A stretch of 49,566 nt of DNA from a virus. Each line of letters opens with the position of its first letter. Positions within the stretch are counted from its first letter, which is position 1. The notes beneath the pieces were generated by a model that worked only from the letters and a program-made list of their open reading frames with translations, searched no databases and was not told where the DNA came from. The stretch spans positions 1 to 49,566 of the IMG/VR virus record IMGVR_UViG_3300020156_000209; one strand, 5' to 3'. A program made the translations under genes and the position numbers. Of the stretch, positions 25,391-32,887 are shown piece by piece.

Positions 25391-25942
25391 ATGATTCATA
25401 CTGTCCATTTTTTATGCCCTGTCAATCCGAGTACAGTTAGCATCCTTCAAAGTCACATGCTGTCCGCTATCTCACAAGGTGCGACCCAAATCAATTTACA
25501 CATTTCCAGTTCTGGTGGGGATGTGACCTCTGGGTTTACAGCCTACAACTTTATAAAAACCCTACCCATTCCGGTACATTGCTTCAACATCAGTAATATT
25601 GATTCGATTGCTAACGCGATATTCTTGGCGGGAACACATCGCTTTGCAAATCATGGGGCTCGATTCTTATTACATCCATTCCAGTGGAATTTTGGAGGAA
25701 TGCAAAGCGTTGACCATGAGCGTATGCGCGAGTGGGTATCTAGTTTAGACCACGATCTCGATCGCCTCGTTTCCCTTTTCAACGAAGAAACTGCTACCTC
25801 CAGTGAACTGACTGATTGGAGAGAATTGATCAGAACGTCCACTATTCTCAATCCTGAAAGAGCTTCCGCCCTCGGACTTATCGAAGGAATTCAAGAGGCT
25901 AGCATCGCTGAACCCAATGCTACCTGGTGGATTAATTGTTGA
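25391..25942 (+). CDS. ClpP-like serine protease (moron, antisense to late operon)
   Basis: A 183-residue protein of the ClpP/SppA superfamily. Visible landmarks are the oxyanion-region motif ISSSGGDVTSG (about 38-48), the nucleophile segment NIDSIANAIFLAG with Ser72 in the ClpP Ser position, and RFLLHPF with His95 in the ClpP His position. The third catalytic residue (Asp in ClpP before the SxxEAxxxGLID motif) is not obvious; here the segment is STILNPERASALGLIEG. No ATPase partner is nearby. It is a single plus-strand gene inside the minus-strand late operon, bracketed by terminators: a moron layout. A role in host or phage protein turnover is conjecture. Confidence 0.8.
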   Translation: MIHTVHFLCPVNPSTVSILQSHMLSAISQGATQINLHISSSGGDVTSGFTAYNFIKTLPIPVHCFNISNIDSIANAIFLAGTHRFANHGARFLLHPFQWNFGGMQSVDHERMREWVSSLDHDLDRLVSLFNEETATSSELTDWRELIRTSTILNPERASALGLIEGIQEASIAEPNATWWINC

Positions 25943-25961
25943 CATAAAGTAACCTTTTATT

Positions 25962-25991
25962 GCCCGACTATTTTTAAGATTATAGTCGGGC
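25962..25991. terminator. Bidirectional terminator between ClpP-like gene and lysis genes
   Basis: Arms GCCCGACTAT and ATAGTCGGGC with a short AT loop, placed exactly between convergent genes. Confidence 0.75.
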
Positions 25992-26019
25992 TTAATCATT
26001 GCGATTGTCAAATCAATGT

Positions 26020-26241
26020 TCACTTAAGGAGCAATTTCTTGCAGTTCGCCTGCCACGCTTTGTTGTGCGCCAGGATGTCTTTCTTCGTCTGCCGGTCCAG
26101 CGCATCGATATCGTGATCAGTCAGGTAGACTGGCTTTACCCAGTCACAGGCGGTATCAACCACCACCGGGACGCTTCCACGTGTCACGCAGCTCGCGATC
26201 AACATCGTCATCAGGCATGTGGTTAACAGTCTGCTGTACAT
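26020..26241 (-). CDS. Outer-membrane spanin (Rz1-like lipoprotein)
   Basis: A 73-residue lipoprotein: MYSRLLTTCLMTMLIASC with lipobox IASC. The mature part is short with two more Cys. It starts out of frame within the last part of the inner spanin gene, the standard nested spanin layout. It joins the inner spanin across the periplasm to fuse the membranes at the end of lysis. Confidence 0.85.
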   Translation of the reverse strand: MYSRLLTTCLMTMLIASCVTRGSVPVVVDTACDWVKPVYLTDHDIDALDRQTKKDILAHNKAWQANCKKLLLK

Positions 26242-26431
26242 TGCTTGCCTCTTTCGTTGCTTCTACCCGGCGTTCCGCTACTGCTTCAGTGGCAACGGCA
26301 TTTTCTTCTGCACGCTGGTGGTCTGCTTTGGCTTCGGCCTTGCTGCTACCGCGAATATGCCCCAGGCCAAAAGCACCGGCGATGGAGGTAATCACTAAGG
26401 CAGCCAGTCCGAGAATCATCTCCAGCGTCAT
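26156..26431 (-). CDS. Inner-membrane spanin (Rz-like)
   Basis: A 91-residue protein with an N-terminal membrane segment (MILGLAALVITSIAGAFGLG) and a charged helical periplasmic part (KAEAKADHQRAEENAVATEA). Its ATG overlaps the endolysin stop (ATGA) and its 3' end overlaps the lipoprotein spanin by 86 bases. Confidence 0.85.
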   Translation of the reverse strand: MTLEMILGLAALVITSIAGAFGLGHIRGSSKAEAKADHQRAEENAVATEAVAERRVEATKEASNVQQTVNHMPDDDVDRELRDTWKRPGGG

Positions 26432-26970
26432 AAGGCCACCCGCTCTTTTACCCAGCCATAAACAAACGTCTCATTAGCGCTGCGCTGTTCTGCCAGCTCC
26501 AGATAACGCTGTCCCTGGCTACAGTTGAGCGCGCGAAGCATAACCAGCTCCCCTTCTTTACCCCGGCGCGAAAGGTAGCTTCTGAGCGCGCTAATTGTTC
26601 GGGGGCCTATAAAACCGTCAGCGGTAAGATCCGGGTAAAGAGTGCCCTGAATGTTGAAGACGTTCAGCCAGCGCTGAAACCATTTGGTCTGAACTGACGG
26701 CCCCATATTTACGCCGGTATCGCAAAGTTCAGCAGCAATAGCTGGTGATACCTCTGAAACCTGGTCAAACCGTGGCCCCGTCCAGTAGTCAGCAGTGAGG
26801 ATTTCCAGAGCCTTCTGCCGGGTCAGATTTTTCATGTCACCGGTATACCCGTGAGCCCGCGCAACCGCCTGTGTGATACCCCAGTTGGTTGGGCCGCCTT
26901 TATCGTCAGGGTGATTAACGTAACCGCCCTCTTTTCCGAGAATGGCGTCAAAAATTTCGTCTTTGGTCAT
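26428..26970 (-). CDS. Endolysin, GH108 family muramidase
   Basis: A 180-residue glycoside hydrolase 108 lysozyme. The signature KEGGYVNHPDDKGGPTNWGI carries the catalytic Glu14. The C-terminal GFIGPRTISALRSYL is the family's peptidoglycan-binding region. There is no signal peptide, so it needs the holin for release. Confidence 0.93.
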   Translation of the reverse strand: MTKDEIFDAILGKEGGYVNHPDDKGGPTNWGITQAVARAHGYTGDMKNLTRQKALEILTADYWTGPRFDQVSEVSPAIAAELCDTGVNMGPSVQTKWFQRWLNVFNIQGTLYPDLTADGFIGPRTISALRSYLSRRGKEGELVMLRALNCSQGQRYLELAEQRSANETFVYGWVKERVAL

Positions 26971-27251
26971 TATTGCCTCAGATGATCAACCAGGCGCGCA
27001 ACGTTGCCTCTGACGGCCACCAGCACGGAGAGAAAAATGACGTTAGCCCCAATAGTGGGCCACGATGAATGAGGATAAATGCCGCACAGATATGCCAGTG
27101 GCACAGCGCTGTACGTGACCGTAATCAGCCAGGCTAAACGCGAAACCCACGGGCGATGCCGCGAATCACCGCGACGATAAAACATCAGGGTAATGACTAC
27201 CCCGGCGCAGATCAGCGCGTTTAAAGTTGCTGTTGGGTCATTTAGTACCAC
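26970..27251 (-). CDS. Holin (phage holin family 3-like)
   Basis: A 93-residue protein with three predicted membrane segments (about 10-25, 38-60 and 65-83) and a basic end. It is directly upstream of and overlapping the endolysin (TAATG-type junction). It fits the small class I holin group. Confidence 0.8.
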   Translation of the reverse strand: MVLNDPTATLNALICAGVVITLMFYRRGDSRHRPWVSRLAWLITVTYSAVPLAYLCGIYPHSSWPTIGANVIFLSVLVAVRGNVARLVDHLRQ

Positions 27252-27624
27252 CTGAACCTCCCCGGCGCGTTATAAGCGCCACCAGCGAGCCGACATCCTG
27301 GTTATTCAGGAACGTCAGGATTTTGACGGCTAATGCAGAAACAATAACGGCACCAATGGCGTCCAGTGGTTTATCGCTGTAACCGGTCCAGTTAGCCAGC
27401 TTCGATCCAACCAGACCGGAGCAGAGAATACCGGCGATATAGGACACAACGAAATACGCCATTCGGCGTGCTGCGCCCAGGTCTGCCGCAGTTGCGATAT
27501 AGAATACAGCCCCTGCAAATGCGCCAAAAACCACACCGTAATCTGTCCCGGTCAGTAATCCATAGACGCTGGCACCCGTCAGCGCGCCACCAGCTAACCC
27601 TGTGCCGGAAATCGGATCGGACAT
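27238..27624 (-). CDS. Second holin-like or antiholin membrane protein
   Basis: A 128-residue Gly/Ala-rich protein with three to four membrane segments (GLAGGALTGASVYGLLTG, VFGAFAGAVFYIATAA, VVSYIAGILCSGLVGSKLA, then IGAVIVSALAVKIL). It overlaps the next holin gene by 14 bases. Paired holin genes of this kind are common in enterobacterial prophages; which acts as holin and which as antiholin is not visible. Confidence 0.8.
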   Translation of the reverse strand: MSDPISGTGLAGGALTGASVYGLLTGTDYGVVFGAFAGAVFYIATAADLGAARRMAYFVVSYIAGILCSGLVGSKLANWTGYSDKPLDAIGAVIVSALAVKILTFLNNQDVGSLVALITRRGGSGGTK

Positions 27625-27719
27625 TGGTCCCCCTCGTCATTGCTGTGGATCCTCTCAGATGAGGGGAAATAAAAATGGCCACCAAATGGCAGCCTTAAGT
27701 GATTGAAATTTCTAAGCGA

Positions 27720-28283
27720 TTACTGATGAAATCTCACTGCAAGGAAATAAAGCCCCAGCAATGTTGTGATTATGATGTTCATCAAAATGAATGAATATAC
27801 ACCCACAAATATTGTTTTAAGCCAAAGAATTACGCCAGAGGTAACGAACGACACCACCCATATTTGAAACGATTTACCTATCAAAATTGAAATCATTCCA
27901 ATACAGAACAACATAAAACTAACGAGAGCAAGATAGCCAAAAAGATAACAAACAAAGCGCCTGCGAGTTAGGACGACTTTTAATTTTTGGCCACGAAACT
28001 TTTCAACCAAAGTAGGCGGATCACCTGCCATGACTTGATCAATAGAAGGACTATTGAATGTTGAAACAGCTGCAAGAGCCGCAATGTAAAATCCTATAAG
28101 AACTTGCAGCAACCCATTGACCTGAAGCAAAAGCCCATTCGTTGAAACTAAAGAAATCTGATCAGAATGATAGTGATACAACAACGTTACTATCGCAGCC
28201 ACTATGAGAGGCAATTGAAAATCATACCTTCTTTTTTCCTCATGCTTTATGCGGAGATAGTTCAGTGGCGAGAAAAGTTTCAT
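27720..28283 (-). CDS. Multi-pass membrane protein of AT-rich gene pair
   Basis: A 187-residue integral membrane protein with about four membrane segments: PLIVAAIVTLLYHYH (25-40), LQVLIGFYIAALAAVS (58-76), FVCYLFGYLALVSFMLFCIG (110-135) and a long hydrophobic C-terminal stretch (140-183). A cytoplasmic-looking basic loop (RGQKLKVVLTRRR) separates them. Ribosome site AGGAG. It follows the 306-residue gene by 12 bases. The pair (soluble plus four-pass membrane protein) has the plan of lambda RexA/RexB but I see no sequence match to RexB. It is clearly more AT-rich than the rest of the phage. Confidence 0.75.
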   Translation of the reverse strand: MKLFSPLNYLRIKHEEKRRYDFQLPLIVAAIVTLLYHYHSDQISLVSTNGLLLQVNGLLQVLIGFYIAALAAVSTFNSPSIDQVMAGDPPTLVEKFRGQKLKVVLTRRRFVCYLFGYLALVSFMLFCIGMISILIGKSFQIWVVSFVTSGVILWLKTIFVGVYSFILMNIIITTLLGLYFLAVRFHQ

Positions 28284-28295
28284 TTGAAACTCCTG

Positions 28296-29216
28296 TTAAA
28301 GCAACCCAATCATTTTTGCTTCAAGCTGTTGATGAACAACACTCTCACACTGATTAATTAGGGTGCCTAAGATAACCTTTTCACTTTTAGTGAATAACTT
28401 AGTAGCTGCATCCTCGTTGCGATCCAGATCTAAACTGGCCTGCTTCCCATCCTTAGAGTAGCTGATTGATACTTTCGAATACCCTGACTGCTGCCCTTTC
28501 TTTCGCAGGATTTCAAACAGCCTTTCTTTGTCTTTTAGCGGTGGTTGCTTAATGATTTTGTATCTTACCGACCTTTCAGCAAGCTCAGTATACGCAGTTT
28601 GATCCAGCCCGCCTTTTCTTCTCGTGCTTACGAGTTTTACGTTATGAAGCTTCGCTCCCTTCAGAGCATCCATAAGGGTTTGAGAACCATGAGAAAAAAT
28701 TTCCAGTTTTGGTCGATGCTGACACATAGCTCTTGTTGCTGGGTTTTGAAATTCACATCCAGTAAATGCATCTCGAAGCACGGCGTTTAAAAACGGCTCA
28801 AGAATTGATTTGCTAATACCCGGCACCGATTCGACAAGGGTTTTGTAGTGGTCGGCCGTATGCTGGACAATATCCGTTGATATTACGATGTGACAAGAAA
28901 CTGCAATGCCTTCCCCAGCAAGTTTAGGCTCAACTCTTAAATTTCCAGTGGTTAGCTCGCCAAAGACTGGATCTGAACCATTTTTATCGCTGAGCTGTAT
29001 GAGCAACGTAGCCTGGGCTGCTCCAGGGGTAAATTTCATCTCAGAGATTCTGAGAGCCCTACTTCTTTTGTTGTACAGCTTCACAGCATTGCCAGCATTC
29101 ACTAAGAGTTTCAATTTAGTGAGAATCTCGTCAATTGAAATGTTAGGCGCTGCGGGATGCGTTGGCGTGAAAGCAAAGTCAAAAAATGAAACCCAACGTT
29201 CATTATTAGAAAGCAC
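28296..29216 (-). CDS. Soluble protein of AT-rich gene pair (Rex-like architecture)
   Basis: A 306-residue soluble protein, GTG start at 29216. The N-terminal half is mixed alpha/beta (FTPGAAQATLLIQLSDKNG, LRVEPKLAGEGIAVSCHIVI), and the C-terminal half is Lys-rich and may bind nucleic acid (STRRKGGLDQT, KIIKQPPLKDKERLFEILRK). No domain recognised with confidence. It is the first gene after the presumed late promoter and its terminator, and it precedes a membrane gene with which it forms an operon. The AT-rich content and position between Q and lysis suggest a recently gained accessory module, possibly exclusion or abortive infection. That role is inference from layout. Confidence 0.75.
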   Translation of the reverse strand: MLSNNERWVSFFDFAFTPTHPAAPNISIDEILTKLKLLVNAGNAVKLYNKRSRALRISEMKFTPGAAQATLLIQLSDKNGSDPVFGELTTGNLRVEPKLAGEGIAVSCHIVISTDIVQHTADHYKTLVESVPGISKSILEPFLNAVLRDAFTGCEFQNPATRAMCQHRPKLEIFSHGSQTLMDALKGAKLHNVKLVSTRRKGGLDQTAYTELAERSVRYKIIKQPPLKDKERLFEILRKKGQQSGYSKVSISYSKDGKQASLDLDRNEDAATKLFTKSEKVILGTLINQCESVVHQQLEAKMIGLL

Positions 29217-29288
29217 AATGTCACCACTTCGATTTTTTTAATGCATACACCATAACTTAGCATTACAAAAAATAAAGTGATCAAAAAT

Positions 29289-29315
29289 AAAAAACCCACT
29301 ATGTGCGGGTTTTTT
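29289..29315. terminator. Terminator just after the late promoter (tR'-like, bidirectional)
   Basis: A-run, ACCCAC/GCGGGT hairpin and T-run readable on both strands. On the minus strand it lies about 35 bases beyond the proposed -10 box. Confidence 0.8.
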
Positions 29316-29348
29316 AACGCTGGATATACAACGCCCATCGTTGGAAAA

Positions 29349-29377
29349 ACTCTAACCAACTTTTCCGAATATTGCAA
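29349..29377 (-). promoter_or_regulatory. Candidate late promoter pR'
   Basis: Minus strand TTGCAA (29377-29372), 17-base spacer, TAGAGT (29354-29349). It lies just downstream of Q and upstream of the terminator, the arrangement of lambda pR'. Confidence 0.5.
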
Positions 29378-29409
29378 GCATTATGTCGCTAAAATACAAA
29401 ATAATGCTT

Positions 29410-30168
29410 CTATCTTGTGACTTCGCGCAAAAGCTTCTCCGCATAAGCCTCTTCCTGCCAGCACTTCGTTACCAGCTTATCGATGACTTCAGAATAACCG
29501 CTGTACCACTGATGCTTTGTCAGATCCGGCACCAGTCGTTCCACAACCGCACGAGCCAGGCTGGTGGGAACACGACTGAATCGGTGACCATTACAGCGAC
29601 CGCAGATCTTCTGCACTGGCACGCCATGAAGTCTGGTACGCTTCTCATCGAGCACGGTGCCTTTACCTTTACAGCCCCGGCAGGCAGTGCTGACCTCTCC
29701 TTTCCCGTTGCAGTGTTCACACAGCTCCTCTACCACTTCTTGTTTTACCCTCGCTTCAACGCCTCTCACACCGGGATGCTTCACGACGTCCTGAAGTGAG
29801 CGACGAACACCCTCCCCGCTACAGTGTTCACACACAGCTTTGCTGGCGGCAGATCGGGAATAATCAGCGTACGCGAACCGGACCAGACAGCCGACGATTT
29901 CATGCCGTGCTTTATCGCTAAGCTTATTCAGCACAGGATTTCTCAGCGCCAGCGCGTAATTAAACAGGCCTTCTATAGCAGGCTGTGGATCCTGGATCCC
30001 CATTTTGGCTAAGAAGAGATTAAATCCGAGTGAAGCCTGAGCCTGAACAAAGCCCTGGGCGGCCATCACGTCGGTGATCGTCAGCGCGTCGCCGCCGGTG
30101 GCTGGCGTCTCGTCGTTCAGCTTCGGTGATTTCGGGGAATAAAATTTAGGTAATGATTCGAGGTTCAT
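29410..30168 (-). CDS. Q: Late antiterminator Q (phi80 type, zinc-finger)
   Basis: A 252-residue antitermination protein. The central part carries DnaJ-like zinc motifs: CEHCSGEG, CEHCNGKG, CRGCKGKG and CGRCNGH. The rest is helical (SARAVVERLVPDLTKHQWYSG near the end). I choose the ATG at 30168, which follows GGAG, over a GTG at 30180. Zinc-finger Q proteins of this type load RNA polymerase at the late promoter so it passes downstream terminators. Eight candidate terminators follow in the late region. Confidence 0.88.
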   Translation of the reverse strand: MNLESLPKFYSPKSPKLNDETPATGGDALTITDVMAAQGFVQAQASLGFNLFLAKMGIQDPQPAIEGLFNYALALRNPVLNKLSDKARHEIVGCLVRFAYADYSRSAASKAVCEHCSGEGVRRSLQDVVKHPGVRGVEARVKQEVVEELCEHCNGKGEVSTACRGCKGKGTVLDEKRTRLHGVPVQKICGRCNGHRFSRVPTSLARAVVERLVPDLTKHQWYSGYSEVIDKLVTKCWQEEAYAEKLLREVTR

Positions 30169-30185
30169 CGCGGTCTCCACTCCGT

Positions 30186-31175
30186 TTACGCCAGTACGCC
30201 GATCGCCAGCGCGCGGTCTAATGTCTTCAGCAGCAGCTCAGGCTGCGTGCCATATTTTTCTTCAAACGCCTTCATGTCAGCGTGCAACTCGTCGTGATGC
30301 GCTCTGCACAGCGGTATCACGAACAGGTCATGCGCTTTGGTGCCCATTCCACCCTGACCGTAGCCGATGACGTGATGCGGATCGTCAGCAGGATTGCTAC
30401 AGCAGGCGCACGGCTGCGCCTTTACCCATCTGGTGTATTTCTCGTTCTCCCAGCGCTTACGCTTCGGGCGTCGCATAAAGGATTCCGGCGATTCCGGATC
30501 GATGCGCAGCGCCAGCACCTGCTTCGCCTTTTCTTCAATGATGCTGGTGGCCGCTGGCGCCGGTACCAGCTCGCTTTCGCGATACACCGACGGAATGGTT
30601 GCCACCGGCAGGCGCAATGCATGACGCGCCAGATCTTCGGGAATGACGTCAGCCAGGTCGTTACGCACCAGCCACCAGCACAGTTCCGGGATCGTCAGCT
30701 GGTGAGTATCATCAAAGCCCAGCGCCATTCGCACGAACTCAATGATCCACTGCGCCAGGTTCGTCCGGGCGATGCCCGCCAGGCGCTCGGTAGACTGGCC
30801 GCGCAGTGTGTTATCGCAGTGCCAGCAGACGCGGATCACGCCAGGCGCATGATGAAATGCCGTCACGTTTTCCATGTGATAAGTGCCGTGCGGATACTGA
30901 CATTGATCGCCACGCATCAGCCAGTTTTCCAGGCCTGACATGCCTCCGGCGCGCGCGATCACCTTCGCGTTTTCAAACACCGGTACCAGCATCGGATCTT
31001 CTGCCAGCGGCTGCGCGGCCGGCGGGATTTGCCCGGACGGTAACCCGGCCAGACGTTCCGGTTCGTTCTCCAGCAACATGCGCCCGCGGCTGAAGTGCGC
31101 CAGCAACTCTGCTCCGGGACGGAACATCACCACACCCAGCTCTCGGACAACGACCGGTTTGAGCAGTGCCCTCAT
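30186..31175 (-). CDS. DUF968 protein with HNH-like zinc motif
   Basis: A 329-residue protein of the nin region. The C-terminal quarter contains CACCSNPADDPHHVIGYGQ and CRAHHDELHADMKAFEEKYG, an HNH-like fold with paired Cys and His. The rest is typical of DUF968. The start at 31175 overlaps the Roi-like stop (ATGA). Confidence 0.85.
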   Translation of the reverse strand: MRALLKPVVVRELGVVMFRPGAELLAHFSRGRMLLENEPERLAGLPSGQIPPAAQPLAEDPMLVPVFENAKVIARAGGMSGLENWLMRGDQCQYPHGTYHMENVTAFHHAPGVIRVCWHCDNTLRGQSTERLAGIARTNLAQWIIEFVRMALGFDDTHQLTIPELCWWLVRNDLADVIPEDLARHALRLPVATIPSVYRESELVPAPAATSIIEEKAKQVLALRIDPESPESFMRRPKRKRWENEKYTRWVKAQPCACCSNPADDPHHVIGYGQGGMGTKAHDLFVIPLCRAHHDELHADMKAFEEKYGTQPELLLKTLDRALAIGVLA

Positions 31176-31861
31176 GCCGCTTTCCCTTTCGCCAGATGTT
31201 CCGCCCAAAGGCCACCAATCCATTTGATGCCTTTTGCCGTGAAGCGCGCCTGGCTGAATGCATGGTTCGTGGTTGCTGATGTACCAGTCTTGACTTCGAA
31301 CCGACCGAGATCGATATGCTGATGATGAGGTGTCAGCGTGCCCGCCAGCCGGTACATGATGTTGTTATCGATGAGGAACAGGCGGAACTCTGGCTCTTTG
31401 GCACCGAGCAATTTCGCCATCTGACGGAACGACATGGATCCGCTGGCAGTACAGTAGCGATCTACAAACTCCACCTTCGGCGCTGCGGCGGCCAGCTCTG
31501 CCGTCAGCTTCTGCTTTTGCTCTGCCAGATCCGCAGCGAGGCGAAGCGCATCAGGCAGAGATTGTGGCACAGGAATTTGCTGCGTCTGTTCGAGCTCCTG
31601 CCAGCGGTCAACCAGCCGGGCGGTAAATTCTGGCGACAGCTGCGCCACAACGACATAACTGTCACGCTTGTTCACCAGGTAAACGGATACCGTCTGATTG
31701 AGGTGATTTTTAACATCCGCCAGTGGCGGAAGTTGAATAATGCTTCGCTCAGCCAGGCGTTCGATTGATCGCTTAACATCGTCGTGCCGAGATTCCACCA
31801 GATCGGCAATTTCGCGGCTGGACATCGTCAGCGCGTTGGTTACGTTGATTAACTCGTTCAT
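31172..31861 (-). CDS. Roi/Ant-like phage regulator (Rha plus KilA-C domains)
   Basis: A 229-residue protein. The N-terminal Rha-type domain (SSREIADLVESRHDDVKRSI, VYLVNKRDSYVVVAQLSPEFTARLV) is followed by a coiled-coil linker and a KilA-C antirepressor domain (SFRQMAKLLGAKEPEF, TAKGIKWIGG). Related HK022 Roi is needed for lytic growth and others act as antirepressors. The start at 31861 follows GGAG; a GTG at 31873 is possible. Confidence 0.85.
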   Translation of the reverse strand: MNELINVTNALTMSSREIADLVESRHDDVKRSIERLAERSIIQLPPLADVKNHLNQTVSVYLVNKRDSYVVVAQLSPEFTARLVDRWQELEQTQQIPVPQSLPDALRLAADLAEQKQKLTAELAAAAPKVEFVDRYCTASGSMSFRQMAKLLGAKEPEFRLFLIDNNIMYRLAGTLTPHHQHIDLGRFEVKTGTSATTNHAFSQARFTAKGIKWIGGLWAEHLAKGKAA

Positions 31862-31873
31862 GCTCTTCTCCAC

Positions 31874-32266
31874 TTATTCGGCGACTGCACTCGCCACGGT
31901 TTCAAATTTGCGGATCGTGATTTCTACCCTTCCCTTCTTTATCACTGGCCCCCACTCCACCAGCATACGTTTTACCTGGCTGTCGTCCTCCCAGACACCA
32001 GCGTGCGTCAGCGCGTCGAACAGCGCTTTGTTGTAGTTGTCGATGTCCCGGCGGCGAGCGTCCGGCGGGTACAGCATGATTTCAACCGCAGCGGCTTCCG
32101 CTGACGGCTTCGGTAAGCGGCGCAACTGCTCAATGATCGCCGCACAGGCATCGCTCTGATATTTGCGCCCGGCGGCGCTGATGAGATGGCGCCCTGCCAG
32201 CGGCCCCTTATTCGGGGCGCGCCAGTAGGTGTTTACGCTTGGAGGAAATGGCAGCGTCAGTTTCAT
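31874..32266 (-). CDS. rusA: Holliday junction resolvase RusA
   Basis: A 130-residue resolvase. It begins MKLTLPFPPSVNTYWRAPNK and carries the catalytic acidic motif DARRRDIDNYNKALFDAL with the Asp residues that bind metal, then DDSQVKRM. The start is set at 32266 behind GGGGGAA. Confidence 0.93.
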   Translation of the reverse strand: MKLTLPFPPSVNTYWRAPNKGPLAGRHLISAAGRKYQSDACAAIIEQLRRLPKPSAEAAAVEIMLYPPDARRRDIDNYNKALFDALTHAGVWEDDSQVKRMLVEWGPVIKKGRVEITIRKFETVASAVAE

Positions 32267-32291
32267 TGTTTCATTCCCCCTTGCCAAAAAA

Positions 32292-32330
32292 ACTAAAAAA
32301 GACTAATTTAACTAAATAGACTAAATTTGA
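32292..32330. repeat. Four tandem ACTAA repeats
   Basis: ACTAA recurs at 32292, 32302, 32311 and 32320, each in a 9-10 base AT-rich unit, between the divergent rusA and plus-strand genes. Looks like binding sites for a regulator of the plus-strand gene. Confidence 0.5.
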
Positions 32331-32346
32331 GTGGAATTTTACTAAT

Positions 32347-32823
32347 ATGAAGATTGATGAAATGATCGCCCAAGCCCGCGGATTTCTTGAGGCTGCAGCC
32401 TTCCAGGTATCTGCTGGTAATGAATTGCCTGAAGCGCATCGAAACATTGTTAAGGCCTTGGTTTCACTAGAGGAGATGGAACGCATGCTTAAATCTGAAA
32501 ATCCAGCTGTTAATGACGAGTTGCAGGAAGTCTCGAAAGTTTCACGTCGTCTTAAGCTCTGGGCAAAACGTCCGGCCCAGATGAATACCCGGATCCTTAA
32601 AGCATTTTTATCGCTGTCGTCTGATGAGCAGCAACCTGTCACAGAAGCCCAGTTAAAAGCTGAAGTAGGCGAAGAAAACTTCGACATCAACTTCGTCCAG
32701 ATGAAGAACATCGCAGAAAAAAACCATGGCAAGGTTTTCGAAGTGACAGGCGATAAAGTAACGATATGGCCACCTGTCGCTGCCGCGGTAGACGAATTCA
32801 GGCGCACCATTTTTTCAAAATAG
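32347..32823 (+). CDS. Hypothetical protein, plus-strand insertion in early operon
   Basis: A 158-residue soluble helical protein (MKIDEMIAQARGFLEAAAFQ, SLEEMERMLKSEN, KVSRRLKLWAKRPAQMN). The C-terminal half has a winged-helix feel (LSSDEQQPVTEAQLKAEVGE...FEVTGDKVTIWPP) but no firm family. It is transcribed against the surrounding early genes, preceded by an AT-rich repeat region and followed at once by a hairpin. It is a likely moron with its own control. Confidence 0.65.
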   Translation: MKIDEMIAQARGFLEAAAFQVSAGNELPEAHRNIVKALVSLEEMERMLKSENPAVNDELQEVSKVSRRLKLWAKRPAQMNTRILKAFLSLSSDEQQPVTEAQLKAEVGEENFDINFVQMKNIAEKNHGKVFEVTGDKVTIWPPVAAAVDEFRRTIFSK

Positions 32824-32845
32824 GCTTCATCTTTTTTGAAGCCTA
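32821..32845. terminator. Hairpin after plus-strand gene
   Basis: Perfect arms TAGGCTTCA and TGAAGCCTA around a T-rich loop, starting in the stop codon. No strong T-run follows on the plus strand. Confidence 0.5.
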
Positions 32846-32887
32846 ACAGTAAACCGATCCCCGCTAAGGATGCATCAAACGCGCGCC

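Noticed and set aside
27720-29216. Direct assignment as RexAB or KwaAB
   Set aside because: Only the gene plan is alike; I could not match residues to RexA/RexB, and saw no DUF4868 signature.
32821-32845. Strong intrinsic terminator
   Set aside because: The stem is perfect but no good T-run follows on either strand; kept only as a hairpin with modest confidence.
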